Of a stretch of DNA of 64,000 nucleotides, positions 52,942 through 62,155 are shown one piece after another (position 1 is the stretch's first letter; every line of letters starts with the position of its first letter). Under the pieces are notes generated by a model that worked only from the letters and a program-made list of their open reading frames with translations, ran no database searches and was not told where the DNA came from. The stretch spans positions 794,532 through 858,531 of the forward strand of contig NZ_JH556653.1 of the NCBI RefSeq assembly GCF_000179595.2, given 5' to 3'. The stretch is from Acetivibrio cellulolyticus CD2. Lineage in GTDB: Bacteria; Bacillota; Clostridia; Acetivibrionales; Acetivibrionaceae. Position numbers and translations under genes: made by a program.

Positions 52942-55407
52942 TTAAATGAATAGGCTCATATCCGATTCTTCTGCCGATCCAAGAAAGGTCGCAACTCCTC
53001 CGATTTTTACACCATCAATAAGTTCTTCCTTCTTTATTCCCATAACATCCATGGACATATTACATGCAACAAGGTTTACGCCATTGGCTACCGCCAATTC
53101 TATAAGTTCTTCCAAAGATGATACATTCTTGTCTTTCATTATGTGCCTTATCATCTTAGCTCCCATACCTCCCATATTCATCTTGGAAAGTGTAAGTTTC
53201 TTTGACCCTCTAGGCATCATAAATCCAAACATTTTGGCAAATAAATCTTTTTTCACACTTACTTTATCATGCTTCCTCAAAATATTCAATCCCCAGAAGG
53301 TAAAGAACATTGTGACCTTTCTGCCCATCGAAGCCGCTCCATTAGCTATGATAAAAGATGCTATTGCCTTATCGAGGTCATTACTGAATACTACCATAGT
53401 CTTATCATTTTTTCTTTCAACGGCTGCAGTACTTTCCTTTTCTTTTTCCTTCTTGATATAGGCGTTAAAGGCTGAATTTTCAAAACCAAAACTTAAAAGT
53501 TTGTTACCGGTTCTCTCACACCACGACTTAACATCTTCACCAAATGCAGGATCCGTTGCTTTGATATGCAATACCTCTCCATAATTCATAGATTTAATGC
53601 TATTGCTTATCTGCATTATAGGACCTGGACATTGTAGACCGCAAGCATCAACCTGAACGTCTGCATCAGCTTTACAATCACTTCCACAGCAATCAGCAGG
53701 TTTGATCTCATCAGCCTTTGTTATCTTGTCATACTCGTATATATCCTCATTTGACTGTTTTTGAACAGCGAGCTGATATGTTTTATAGCCTCCGCTCAAA
53801 TTTCTGACTCTAAAGCCTTTTTGTTTCAAGATCCTATAAGCCACATATCCTCTTAAACCAACCTGACAGAAGATGAGTATTTCCTTATCCTTAGGCAATT
53901 CATTCAGGCGGGTTCTCAAATCATCCACCGGAATATTGACAGCACCTTCAATAGTTCCAAGGCTAAATTCCATTTCAGATCTCACGTCAACAAGCAATGC
54001 CTTTGAACTGTCTAATGAGCTTACTTCATCCCAATGGAATATCTCGCTGTCCCCTTTTAATATGTTTGAAGCTGTAAAACCTGCGATATTTACAGGATCT
54101 TTTGCAGAAGAATATGGTGGTGCATAAGCAAGTTCCAATTTCTCCAGATCATAAACTGTCATACCTGCTCGAATCGCCGTTGCTATAACATCAATTCTCT
54201 TATCAACGCCTTCATAGCCTATTATTTGTGCGCCTAATACCTTGCCGTTTTTCTTGTCAAAAACAAGTTTGATTGACATAGGTATGGCTCCTGGATAATA
54301 TCCTGCATGAGAAGCCGAATGAGTAAATGACTTTTCATATTCCATATTGTTTCTTTGCAAAATCTTCTCATTATTGCCTGTTAGCGCAACCGTAATATCA
54401 AACACTTTTACAATCGAGGTTCCCTGAGTTCCCTCATATTTTTCCTCAATTCCGCAGATATTGTTGGCAGCAATTCTTCCCTGCTTGTTTGCAGGCCCCG
54501 CAAGTGGAATAAGTGCAGGACTACCGCTTATATAATCCTTTACCTCTATAGCATCACCAACAGCATAAATATCAGGGTTTGAAGTAAGCATATTTTCGTC
54601 AACTAAAATTCCGCCTGTTTTACCTAGTTTAAGTCCTGCCTCTACCGCAAGTTTTGATTCCGGTTTGACCCCTATTCCCATTATTACCATATCAGCCTTA
54701 AGAGACCTTCCACTGCTCAGTTCTACAACCGTACCTGTATTTGTATGAGTTAGAGCTTTAACACCATCCTTAAGATATAGCTCTACATCTTTTGTCTTCA
54801 TGTGTTGATGAACAATAGCAGCCATATCGTAGTCAAGAGGCCCAATTACATGGTCTGCAAGTTCGACAACTGTTACCTTAACACCCCTTGCATGTAAATT
54901 TTCTGCAACTTCAAGACCGATAAACCCTGCTCCTACCACAACAGCTCTTTTCGGCTTCATCAAATCAACATAATCCTTTATCCTATAAGTGTCTGGAATA
55001 TTTCTTAGAGTAAATACTCTCGTTGAATCAATACCCGGAAGAGGCGGCTTAACCGGCTCTGCTCCCGGAGACAGTATCAATTTATCATAGGTCTCTGTAT
55101 AAATCTTATCCTCTGCACGGTTGTATACTTCAACAGTTTTTTTATCCGGTATTACCTTGGTAACTTCACTATTAATCCTTACATCTATATTGAACCTTTC
55201 CTTCATCTTTTCCGGTGTTTGAACAACAAGTTTATCCTTTTCCCTGATTACCTCACCTATATAATAAGGAAGCCCACAGTTGGCAAATGAAATGAATTCG
55301 CCCTTCTCAAAAAGTATGATTTCAGCATCTTCATTTAACCTTCTCAAACGTGCAGCAGCGCTGGCACCTCCTGCTACTCCTCCAACAATAACTACTTTAA
55401 ATGACAT
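52942..55407 (-). CDS. CoA-disulfide-reductase-like / rhodanese / TusA / DsrE four-domain fusion
   Basis: 821 residues. FAD/NAD(P)-dependent disulfide reductase module (about 1-450: VIVGGVAGGASAAAR, active-site C44 in SFANCGLPYYIGE, VVVGAGFIGLEVAENL, DIYAVGDAIEV). A rhodanese domain follows (about 460-550, catalytic Cys in LIFCQVGLRGY). Next comes a TusA/SirA domain (about 580-650, VDACGLQCPGPIMQ, CPxP motif) and a C-terminal DsrE2-like domain (about 665-821, ACNMSMDVMGIKKEELIDG). All four handle persulfide sulfur, so the fusion can channel it. It is first in an operon with an ArsR regulator. GGGGGTAAC precedes the ATG. Confidence 0.92.
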   Translation of the reverse strand: MSFKVVIVGGVAGGASAAARLRRLNEDAEIILFEKGEFISFANCGLPYYIGEVIREKDKLVVQTPEKMKERFNIDVRINSEVTKVIPDKKTVEVYNRAEDKIYTETYDKLILSPGAEPVKPPLPGIDSTRVFTLRNIPDTYRIKDYVDLMKPKRAVVVGAGFIGLEVAENLHARGVKVTVVELADHVIGPLDYDMAAIVHQHMKTKDVELYLKDGVKALTHTNTGTVVELSSGRSLKADMVIMGIGVKPESKLAVEAGLKLGKTGGILVDENMLTSNPDIYAVGDAIEVKDYISGSPALIPLAGPANKQGRIAANNICGIEEKYEGTQGTSIVKVFDITVALTGNNEKILQRNNMEYEKSFTHSASHAGYYPGAIPMSIKLVFDKKNGKVLGAQIIGYEGVDKRIDVIATAIRAGMTVYDLEKLELAYAPPYSSAKDPVNIAGFTASNILKGDSEIFHWDEVSSLDSSKALLVDVRSEMEFSLGTIEGAVNIPVDDLRTRLNELPKDKEILIFCQVGLRGYVAYRILKQKGFRVRNLSGGYKTYQLAVQKQSNEDIYEYDKITKADEIKPADCCGSDCKADADVQVDACGLQCPGPIMQISNSIKSMNYGEVLHIKATDPAFGEDVKSWCERTGNKLLSFGFENSAFNAYIKKEKEKESTAAVERKNDKTMVVFSNDLDKAIASFIIANGAASMGRKVTMFFTFWGLNILRKHDKVSVKKDLFAKMFGFMMPRGSKKLTLSKMNMGGMGAKMIRHIMKDKNVSSLEELIELAVANGVNLVACNMSMDVMGIKKEELIDGVKIGGVATFLGSAEESDMSLFI

Positions 55408-55577
55408 ATTGTTACCCCCTTTGCATACTATAAATCGTTCTATTGTTATATCCTTATATTATAATTTTACGATATACTTTTCCATTTGTCAATCCTTTAA
55501 CAAACTTTTGGTGTATTTTTTGTAATCCAAAGCTATAAGTTACCCGATATATATATAATAGAAGGGGATGAGTATTT

Positions 55578-57290
55578 ATGAATAATAAAAAACTGTTGGG
55601 CGACTTGTTGGTAGAAGTAGGTCTTTTGGGACCTGATGACCTTAAGGCTGCTCTTGATATCCAGAAAAGAACAGGAAAAAAACTCGGAGATATACTTGTC
55701 CAAGAAAAGTTTGTTACCCAGGATGATATTATACAGGTTTTAGAATTTCAGCTTGGTATACCCCACGTAAAGCTGGAGAAGTATAATATTGAGCCCTCAG
55801 CTTATCTTCAGATTCCGGAACATCTTGCAAGGAGGCATGCCTCAATACCTATCTCCAGCAAAAATGGAGTTTTGACTGTTGCTATGAGCGACCCTTTAAA
55901 TATCATAGCCATTGATGATATAAAACTATTTTCAGGAATGGAAATTCAACCTGTTATAAGTATAAACTCTGACATTATGTCTGCTATTGACAGATGTTAT
56001 ACAACACAACAGGCAATGAATGCTGTTGAGGAGTTTAAAAAAGGACAGGCAGTGCAAAAAACTTCTCAGAATTCAAGAGACTTAAAAGACTTAAACAACA
56101 TTACAGACGTAGATGGTGAAAATGTCAGTAATTCACCTGTGGTAAAGCTGGCAAATTCAATAATTGAGCAAGGTGTACGAGAAAAGGTAAGTGATATACA
56201 TATCGAACCCTTTGAGAATGATATAAGAATAAGATATAGAAAAGATGGACATCTTTATGAAGCAATGAGAGCCGAAATAGGAATTCTCCCCGCTCTTAGT
56301 ACGAGAATAAAAATTATCAGCGGTCTTAATATAACTGAGAAGCGGCTTCCACAGGACGGTCGAATAACCCTTCAAATTGATGGAAGAGAGGTCGACCTTA
56401 GAGTGGCTGTTTCCCCTACCATATTTGGAGAACAAATTGTAATAAGAATTGCAGACCAAAATGCTTTTATACTCCCAAAAGAAAAACTTGGATTTTCTGA
56501 AGAGGATAAAAACAAATTCAGCAAAATGCTTTTAAATCCTCATGGAATTATTTTGGTAACAGGTCCAACAGGAAGTGGTAAAACCACAACCCTATACAGT
56601 GCCTTAAACGAAATAAACAAACCCAGCATAAAAATAATAACAATTGAAGATCCTGTTGAATCAACAATTTCAGGGGTTAACCATATACAGGCAAACGTCA
56701 AGGCCGGTCTTACCTTTGCAGTTGGACTGCGTTCAATATTAAGGTTAGATCCGGACGTTATAATGATTGGAGAGATAAGAGACAGTGAAACGGCAGAAAT
56801 CGCTGTAAGAGCAGCAATTACAGGTCACCTTGTTTTGAGTACCCTTCATACCAATGATGCTCCAAGTACCATTATAAGGTTGATAGATATGGGTATACAG
56901 CCTTTCTTAGTTGCATCATCTGTAGTAGGAGTAATATCGCAGAGACTTATAAAACAAATATGTCCCAACTGTACTACAGATTACCCTGCCAATAAGGATG
57001 AACTTGAAATTTTAGGAATGGAACCCAACCAAAACGTAAAACTGTACAGAGGCAGAGGCTGCGCAATGTGCGGGGGATCTGGCTACAGAGGTAGATTGGG
57101 AGTCTACGAAATAATGGTAATGACCTCCCATCACAAGGAGGCTATATCTAAAAACTGCACCGAAGGAGAACTAAGGCAGATTTCAGTTGAACACGGAATG
57201 AAAACCCTCAGAGATAATGCCAAGAAATTTGTTTTATCAGGAAAAACAACCCTTGAAGAAATGATTAGAATTTCTTACTCTAACGATTAG
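55578..57290 (+). CDS. GspE/PilB-type secretion or pilus ATPase
   Basis: 570 residues. N-terminal T2SSE-N/MshEN domains (about 5-140, KKLGDILVQEKFVTQDDIIQ and EHLARRHASIPISSKN), the latter a known c-di-GMP-binding type. The C-terminal AAA+ ATPase has Walker A GPTGSGKT (329-336), an Asp box in TIEDPVE, Walker B in DVIMIGEIRD and His box HLVLSTLHTND. The four-Cys zinc site is C462/C465 and C495/C498. Powers type IV pilus extension or type II secretion. No pilin or inner-membrane genes follow; an HD-GYP c-di-GMP phosphodiesterase gene does, 45 nt downstream. Confidence 0.94.
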   Translation: MNNKKLLGDLLVEVGLLGPDDLKAALDIQKRTGKKLGDILVQEKFVTQDDIIQVLEFQLGIPHVKLEKYNIEPSAYLQIPEHLARRHASIPISSKNGVLTVAMSDPLNIIAIDDIKLFSGMEIQPVISINSDIMSAIDRCYTTQQAMNAVEEFKKGQAVQKTSQNSRDLKDLNNITDVDGENVSNSPVVKLANSIIEQGVREKVSDIHIEPFENDIRIRYRKDGHLYEAMRAEIGILPALSTRIKIISGLNITEKRLPQDGRITLQIDGREVDLRVAVSPTIFGEQIVIRIADQNAFILPKEKLGFSEEDKNKFSKMLLNPHGIILVTGPTGSGKTTTLYSALNEINKPSIKIITIEDPVESTISGVNHIQANVKAGLTFAVGLRSILRLDPDVIMIGEIRDSETAEIAVRAAITGHLVLSTLHTNDAPSTIIRLIDMGIQPFLVASSVVGVISQRLIKQICPNCTTDYPANKDELEILGMEPNQNVKLYRGRGCAMCGGSGYRGRLGVYEIMVMTSHHKEAISKNCTEGELRQISVEHGMKTLRDNAKKFVLSGKTTLEEMIRISYSND

Positions 57291-57335
57291 GAATATTGAA
57301 ATGAAAATAACTAATAGAAACAGGGATGATGCAGA

Positions 57336-58382
57336 ATGATCAAACTGGAAATATTCCAACTACTCGAAGGCATGATAACAGCAGAACCCATAAAATGCCC
57401 AAATACGGGAAGCATATTGCTAAATAGCGGTTCAAAGCTAACAACAGCAATAATTGAATCTCTTAAATCACGTAAAATTCAAATAGTCTCTATTACAGAT
57501 CAATATACGTTATTTGTCGATCCTGTTGATACTATGACAAAAGAACTTGGAAGACTCCTTGAAGATGGGATATTAAAAATGGCTCCAGATATACCTGAAG
57601 CAAATAAATCAGATAAGATGGTAAGTGTATCAAAGTTGGCCAGAAAAATAGCAAAGAGAATTATTGAGAACAGAAATATTGTACAGTATTGTGTTGTAAT
57701 GAAACTTTTAGATGATTGTTTTCTTTTTAAACATGCAGTAAACACATGTATTATTTCCCTTCTCGTTGCAGGCGCCATGGATATGGTTGAAGCAACTGTT
57801 GAACAGGTCGGGACAGGAGCCCTCTTGCATGACATAGGACTTTGTGAAATGCCTTTGGTTATAAACACCAAGCAGCGAAATAGTCAGCAGGAATCTCTAT
57901 GGCGTGAGCACCCCACATATGGCTATTATTTTGCTAAGGAAATCGGTCTATCCGAAGAGGTTGCAGAAATTATTCTCAATCACCATGAAAATTGGAGCGG
58001 AAATGGCTATCCAAAAGGTCTATCTTCTCAAGACATTCCTATAGGAGCACGAATTGTATCAATATGCGAAAATTACGATCGTTTGCTTTATCATGAAGGC
58101 TATCCCCATTATAAGGCACTCGAATATCTTCTTGATGAACGAAATAAAATTTTTGACGGACACATAGTCCAAGTCTTTACGAATAGTCTGGCTGTATACC
58201 CATTAGGATCTATGGTACGTCTTTCAACCGGCGAGGTTGGAGTTGTTGTAAATGTCCGTAAAAATCTTGGCCCCCGCCCTGTTGTAAGAATCTACTATAA
58301 CAGAGTAAATAGGCCTCTGACAACTCCGTATGACTTAGATTTGGATATAAAAAGGAATATATTAATCGATAAAGTCCTATAG
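57336..58382 (+). CDS. HD-GYP domain phosphodiesterase
   Basis: 348 residues. HD-GYP core (about 135-300) with HD (H165-D166 in LLHDIGLCEMP), the HHENWSGNGYPKGL signature (GYP at 224-226) and DIPIGARIVSICENYD. Family members hydrolyse c-di-GMP. The N-terminal ~130 residues form a DUF3391-like leader and the C-terminal ~60 a beta domain (GSMVRLSTGEVGVVVNVRKN). Located 45 nt after the PilB-type ATPase, so cotranscription is likely, linking c-di-GMP level to pili. Confidence 0.93.
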   Translation: MIKLEIFQLLEGMITAEPIKCPNTGSILLNSGSKLTTAIIESLKSRKIQIVSITDQYTLFVDPVDTMTKELGRLLEDGILKMAPDIPEANKSDKMVSVSKLARKIAKRIIENRNIVQYCVVMKLLDDCFLFKHAVNTCIISLLVAGAMDMVEATVEQVGTGALLHDIGLCEMPLVINTKQRNSQQESLWREHPTYGYYFAKEIGLSEEVAEIILNHHENWSGNGYPKGLSSQDIPIGARIVSICENYDRLLYHEGYPHYKALEYLLDERNKIFDGHIVQVFTNSLAVYPLGSMVRLSTGEVGVVVNVRKNLGPRPVVRIYYNRVNRPLTTPYDLDLDIKRNILIDKVL

Positions 58383-58455
58383 TTTACAATAAAACTATCA
58401 GATCTTTAACTCCTCTCGATTTTAAAGTTGGTTAAGAAAGCTTATATTCAGGCAT

Positions 58456-58488
58456 AGTGGGAGCATCCTTCTTCAGGGTGCTCCCACT
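58456..58488 (+). terminator. Hairpin after the HD-GYP gene
   Basis: AGTGGGAGCATCC (58456-58468) pairs with GGGTGCTCCCACT (58476-58488). It is very stable. No T-run follows, so it could be a processing-type rather than an intrinsic terminator. Confidence 0.6.
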
Positions 58489-58582
58489 GCCACATCCAGA
58501 GCTCCTAGACCATAAATTGAAAAATAATCAAAAATTATATTTCACCCCCTACTTAAAATAATGGTATTTTACGAAATCTATA

Positions 58583-58716
58583 ATGTAAGAATGCCTTCAT
58601 GCGTTCTTACATACACTTTTATCAACAAATGAGATTTCTTGGTACATCATTTAAATTTAAATGGAAGGAGGATTTATAGGAGCCACTTATATAAATTTAA
58701 CTTTATAATGATGTAC
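58583..58716 (+). promoter_or_regulatory. Structured leader of the GH44 gene
   Basis: Hairpin 1: ATGTAAGAA / TTCTTACAT (58583-58591 / 58604-58612). Hairpin 2: GTACATCATT / AATGATGTAC (58642-58651 / 58707-58716), extended by AAATTTAAAT-type pairing. Its loop contains two AGGAGG-like sequences that do not serve the annotated start. The true GH44 ribosome-binding site (58741-58748) follows 24 nt later. Confidence 0.55.
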
Positions 58717-58755
58717 ATTAGAATTTTATTAATTTTTATTAGGAGGAGAGTTATT

Positions 58756-61347
58756 GTGAACAAAAAAGTACTTGCGTTTTTATTGAGTTTTCAATTAGTT
58801 TCAAGCTCAGCATTAGTCAGTGTTCTTCCTGTTAGTGCTGCTCAAGCTTCTGTTGATGTTAGCATTGATACTGAAATGGAAAGAACTTCAATTAGCCCTT
58901 ATATTTATGGTGTAAACCAGGATCTTACGGGCCAAACAATTACAGCTAGAAGATTTGGCGGCAATAGAACAACAGCATACAACTGGGAAAACAATGCTTC
59001 AAATGCAGGAAGTGACTGGATACATTCAAGCGACAACTACATTCCGGAGTATTATGGTATACCTAAGGCTGATTCAGATAAACCAGGTGAAGTAGCATCA
59101 GTTTTCCATGATCAATCTTTAGCCCAAAATGTGCCTTATACATTAATGACACTTCAAGCAGCAGGTTATGTTTCAGCAGATAAGGACGGAGAAGTAAAGG
59201 AAGCAGATAAAGCACCATCAGCAAGATGGAAGGAAGTAAAATTTGCAAAAAATGCGCCATTCTCGCTTACCCCCGACGTAACTGATGATTATGTTTATAT
59301 GGATGAATATGTTAACTTTTTAGTAGATAAATATGGCAGTTCTTCAACAGCAACAGGAATAAAAGGGTATTCTGTAGATAATGAACCCGCTTTATGGGCT
59401 CATACTCATGCAAGAATTCACCCGGATCCCGTTGGATGTGCTGAATTAATCGATAGAACTTCAGAGCTTTCTAAAGCAGTTAAAAATGTGGACCCGACTG
59501 CTGAAATATTTGGACCTGCATTATATGGTTTTGGTGCTTATCTTACATTACAGAGTGCGCCAGACTGGGTTGGCGGATTAAAAGATAGCTACAATTGGTT
59601 TGTTGATTACTATCTCGAACAAATGAAGGCAAAATCCGATGAAGAAGGAAAGAGATTGCTGGATGTATTTGATGTTCACTACTATTCTGAGGCAAGAGGT
59701 GGCGGCAGCAGGGTTAATTTTGGCGAAGACATTACCAACACTGCTTGTAACAAAGCTCGTCTTCAAGCTCCAAGAACTTTGTGGCAGGAATCGTTTAAGG
59801 AAGACAGCTGGATAGGTAATGAGACCAGTTTTGATAAATTCCGTCCGATTATTCCAAAGATTCAGGAATCTATAGATAAATATTATCCAGGAACAAAACT
59901 TGCTATAACTGAGTACGATTTTGGTGGAGGAAACCATATTACAGGTGGAATAGCTGAAGCTGATACGTTAGGTATATTTGGTAAGTATGGAGTGTACTTA
60001 TCTACATACTGGGGTAGCGGTGACAAAGATTATATTGTTTCCGGTATGAACCTCTATACAAACTATGATGGTAAAGGTTCAAAATATGGTGATACAAACG
60101 TTAAATGTGCCGTATCAAACGATGAAGTTGCTTCCGCATATTCCTCAATAGTTGGAACCGATGACGGAAAGCTACACATTATTTTACTTAATAAGAACTA
60201 TGACACTAGCACAACTTTCAATCTTTCAATCAACAGCAGTACGCAATATAAATCAGGTACTGCATGGGGTTTTGACAGGGTTAGTTCCGATATTACCGAA
60301 AAACAGGCCATAACAGAAATCACTGACAATAAATTTACTTATACTCTTCCTGCATTAAGCGCTTACCATATAGTGCTTGACACTGAGAGTATTATCGATC
60401 CTACTATAAAAGTCGGTGATATATATAAAGACGGAAAAGTTAATGCCTTAGATTTTGCTTTTCTTAGAAGATATTTGTTAGGATTTGACAAGACTATTGA
60501 CAAAGCCGCAGACACAAACGCAGATGGAAAAATAAATTCAATAGATTTTTCAATATTAAGAAGTTATATACTTAGACAAATAAATCAACTTCCATATATT
60601 GCCGCAGCAGAAAATAAAGAGCCTATTGCAGAGTTTACTGCTTCAAAATTGGATGCAGTTACTGATGAAGATATAAGTTTTGACGCTTCTACATCTTCTG
60701 ATCCTGATGGAAATATTTCTTACTATGCATGGGATTTTGGTGATGGAACAGAAGGCAGCGGAATTACAACAAAACATAAATATGCTAAAGCAGGAAAATA
60801 CACTGCAAAACTGATTGTCTCAGATGATATGGGTGCTAGTAGTACTGCTGTTACCAAAGATATATCAATTACATCAGCTACCGGCGACAATTCTGATTTT
60901 GGATTTGAAACTACAACTGAGGGATTTGCAGCATCAGGCGAAAAAGGAACAACCGGAGAGTTATCTGTAACCACAGAAAAAGCTTTTAAAGGTAATGGTT
61001 GTCTTAAACTTGATGTAAATGCAGCAGATGGTGGAATGGTACAAATTTATTTAGATGGTGAAAGCATTGAGGCTGGTTCAAAAGTAACCTTTAGGGTTTG
61101 GATACCTTCTGATGCACCATTGGCAGAAATCCAGGGTTATGTTATGCCACACAGTCCATCATGGGATGTAGCTAATTGGAATGCAGCTTGGAATTCATAT
61201 GAATACATGAAAAAAGGTGCCTGGAATGAGATGTCATTAACATTACCAGAAGACACTGATATGTCATTATCACAACAAATGGGTGTACAGTTTAAAACTA
61301 TTGGTACTGGAGAGTTTTCTGTATATATTGATGCTATTGATTGGTAA
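58756..61347 (+). CDS. Cellulosomal GH44 endoglucanase/xyloglucanase: GH44 - dockerin - PKD - CBM44
   Basis: 863 residues from GTG at 58756 (AGGAGGAG 7 nt upstream); earlier in-frame ATGs would place 39 residues before the signal peptide. Signal peptide 1-28. GH44 catalytic domain (about 32-540) has acid/base E210 in DNEPALWAHTH and nucleophile E386 in ITEYDFGGGNH. Dockerin (about 552-613) has two repeats (GDIYKDGKVNALDFAFLRRY, ADTNADGKINSIDFSILRSY). A PKD domain (about 621-710, YYAWDFGDGTEGSG) and a C-terminal CBM44-like module (about 713-863) follow. This equals the C-terminal half of C. thermocellum CelJ, with the dockerin internal rather than terminal. It acts on beta-glucans and xyloglucan on the cellulosome. 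Confidence 0.93.
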   Translation: MNKKVLAFLLSFQLVSSSALVSVLPVSAAQASVDVSIDTEMERTSISPYIYGVNQDLTGQTITARRFGGNRTTAYNWENNASNAGSDWIHSSDNYIPEYYGIPKADSDKPGEVASVFHDQSLAQNVPYTLMTLQAAGYVSADKDGEVKEADKAPSARWKEVKFAKNAPFSLTPDVTDDYVYMDEYVNFLVDKYGSSSTATGIKGYSVDNEPALWAHTHARIHPDPVGCAELIDRTSELSKAVKNVDPTAEIFGPALYGFGAYLTLQSAPDWVGGLKDSYNWFVDYYLEQMKAKSDEEGKRLLDVFDVHYYSEARGGGSRVNFGEDITNTACNKARLQAPRTLWQESFKEDSWIGNETSFDKFRPIIPKIQESIDKYYPGTKLAITEYDFGGGNHITGGIAEADTLGIFGKYGVYLSTYWGSGDKDYIVSGMNLYTNYDGKGSKYGDTNVKCAVSNDEVASAYSSIVGTDDGKLHIILLNKNYDTSTTFNLSINSSTQYKSGTAWGFDRVSSDITEKQAITEITDNKFTYTLPALSAYHIVLDTESIIDPTIKVGDIYKDGKVNALDFAFLRRYLLGFDKTIDKAADTNADGKINSIDFSILRSYILRQINQLPYIAAAENKEPIAEFTASKLDAVTDEDISFDASTSSDPDGNISYYAWDFGDGTEGSGITTKHKYAKAGKYTAKLIVSDDMGASSTAVTKDISITSATGDNSDFGFETTTEGFAASGEKGTTGELSVTTEKAFKGNGCLKLDVNAADGGMVQIYLDGESIEAGSKVTFRVWIPSDAPLAEIQGYVMPHSPSWDVANWNAAWNSYEYMKKGAWNEMSLTLPEDTDMSLSQQMGVQFKTIGTGEFSVYIDAIDW

Positions 61348-61539
61348 TTGCGGATTGTACTATCCAACTTAAAATGTTCGCTTTTTTGCATACTTATAAA
61401 TCATAGTATCTCACTAAACAGACAAAGAAGCTCTACAAGGTTTAAATAATAAAACTTGTAGAGCTTTTTGTTTGAGAAATTTTGTTTGAGAAATTTCCTA
61501 AAGCATTTTATCATGTGACTGCAATCCGAGAAGCTTAAT

Positions 61540-62091
61540 TTAATATGCCAAACTACATTTCGTCATATCTCCAGTTAAAGTATTGATTACAAAATGCCAG
61601 TTACTTCTACCATAAGCATCAGCATTTGTTTTACCTCCATCACATACAACAGAAGGAAAATTAGCAGATGTTGATAAATACCTAAAATTATAGTCTTGAG
61701 GAGGTCCCTTTTCAAATAATTTCTTTCCGTTCAGCGCAAACCCCAATAACCTTTCGTTTTGCTTATTTGAGGTTATAACCAAAACCAGTTCATGTTCAAT
61801 ATAAAATTGAGCACTAACCAAATTGTCACATTGAACATTAACTACTTCATCTTTTGATTGCCAACTAACTGATCCGGTTACTTTATCAACTGTAAAAATT
61901 TTATTTCCATCAAACGAGAAGTAATATATCTGATCTTGTGAATAGTTTTTACCCACTTCAACAAATATGTATTTCTTTTGCATCTCCAAACAAGCAAAAT
62001 ACATATTTTCCACATTGACCTTAATATCTTTTCCGTTATTAGACCAGCACACACACTTATTATCTTTGTCCCAAAAGAAATTATCAACCAT
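61540..62091 (-). CDS. Beta-propeller-like protein, putative immunity protein
   Basis: 183 residues with no signal peptide. Mostly beta: repeated strand pairs such as QIYYFSFDGNKIFTVDKVTG, LVLVITSNKQNERLLGFALN and HFVINTLTGDMTKCSLAY resemble partial PQQ/WD-like blades. It lies 64 nt downstream of a large polymorphic toxin gene on the same strand, exactly where the cognate immunity protein is normally found. The role is inferred from position; I do not recognise the family. Confidence 0.6.
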   Translation of the reverse strand: MVDNFFWDKDNKCVCWSNNGKDIKVNVENMYFACLEMQKKYIFVEVGKNYSQDQIYYFSFDGNKIFTVDKVTGSVSWQSKDEVVNVQCDNLVSAQFYIEHELVLVITSNKQNERLLGFALNGKKLFEKGPPQDYNFRYLSTSANFPSVVCDGGKTNADAYGRSNWHFVINTLTGDMTKCSLAY

Positions 62092-62155
62092 CCTTTTATC
62101 ACATCCCTAGTATAATTTTAGACTTAGGAATGCCGAAAATATCTTCGGCTATTCC

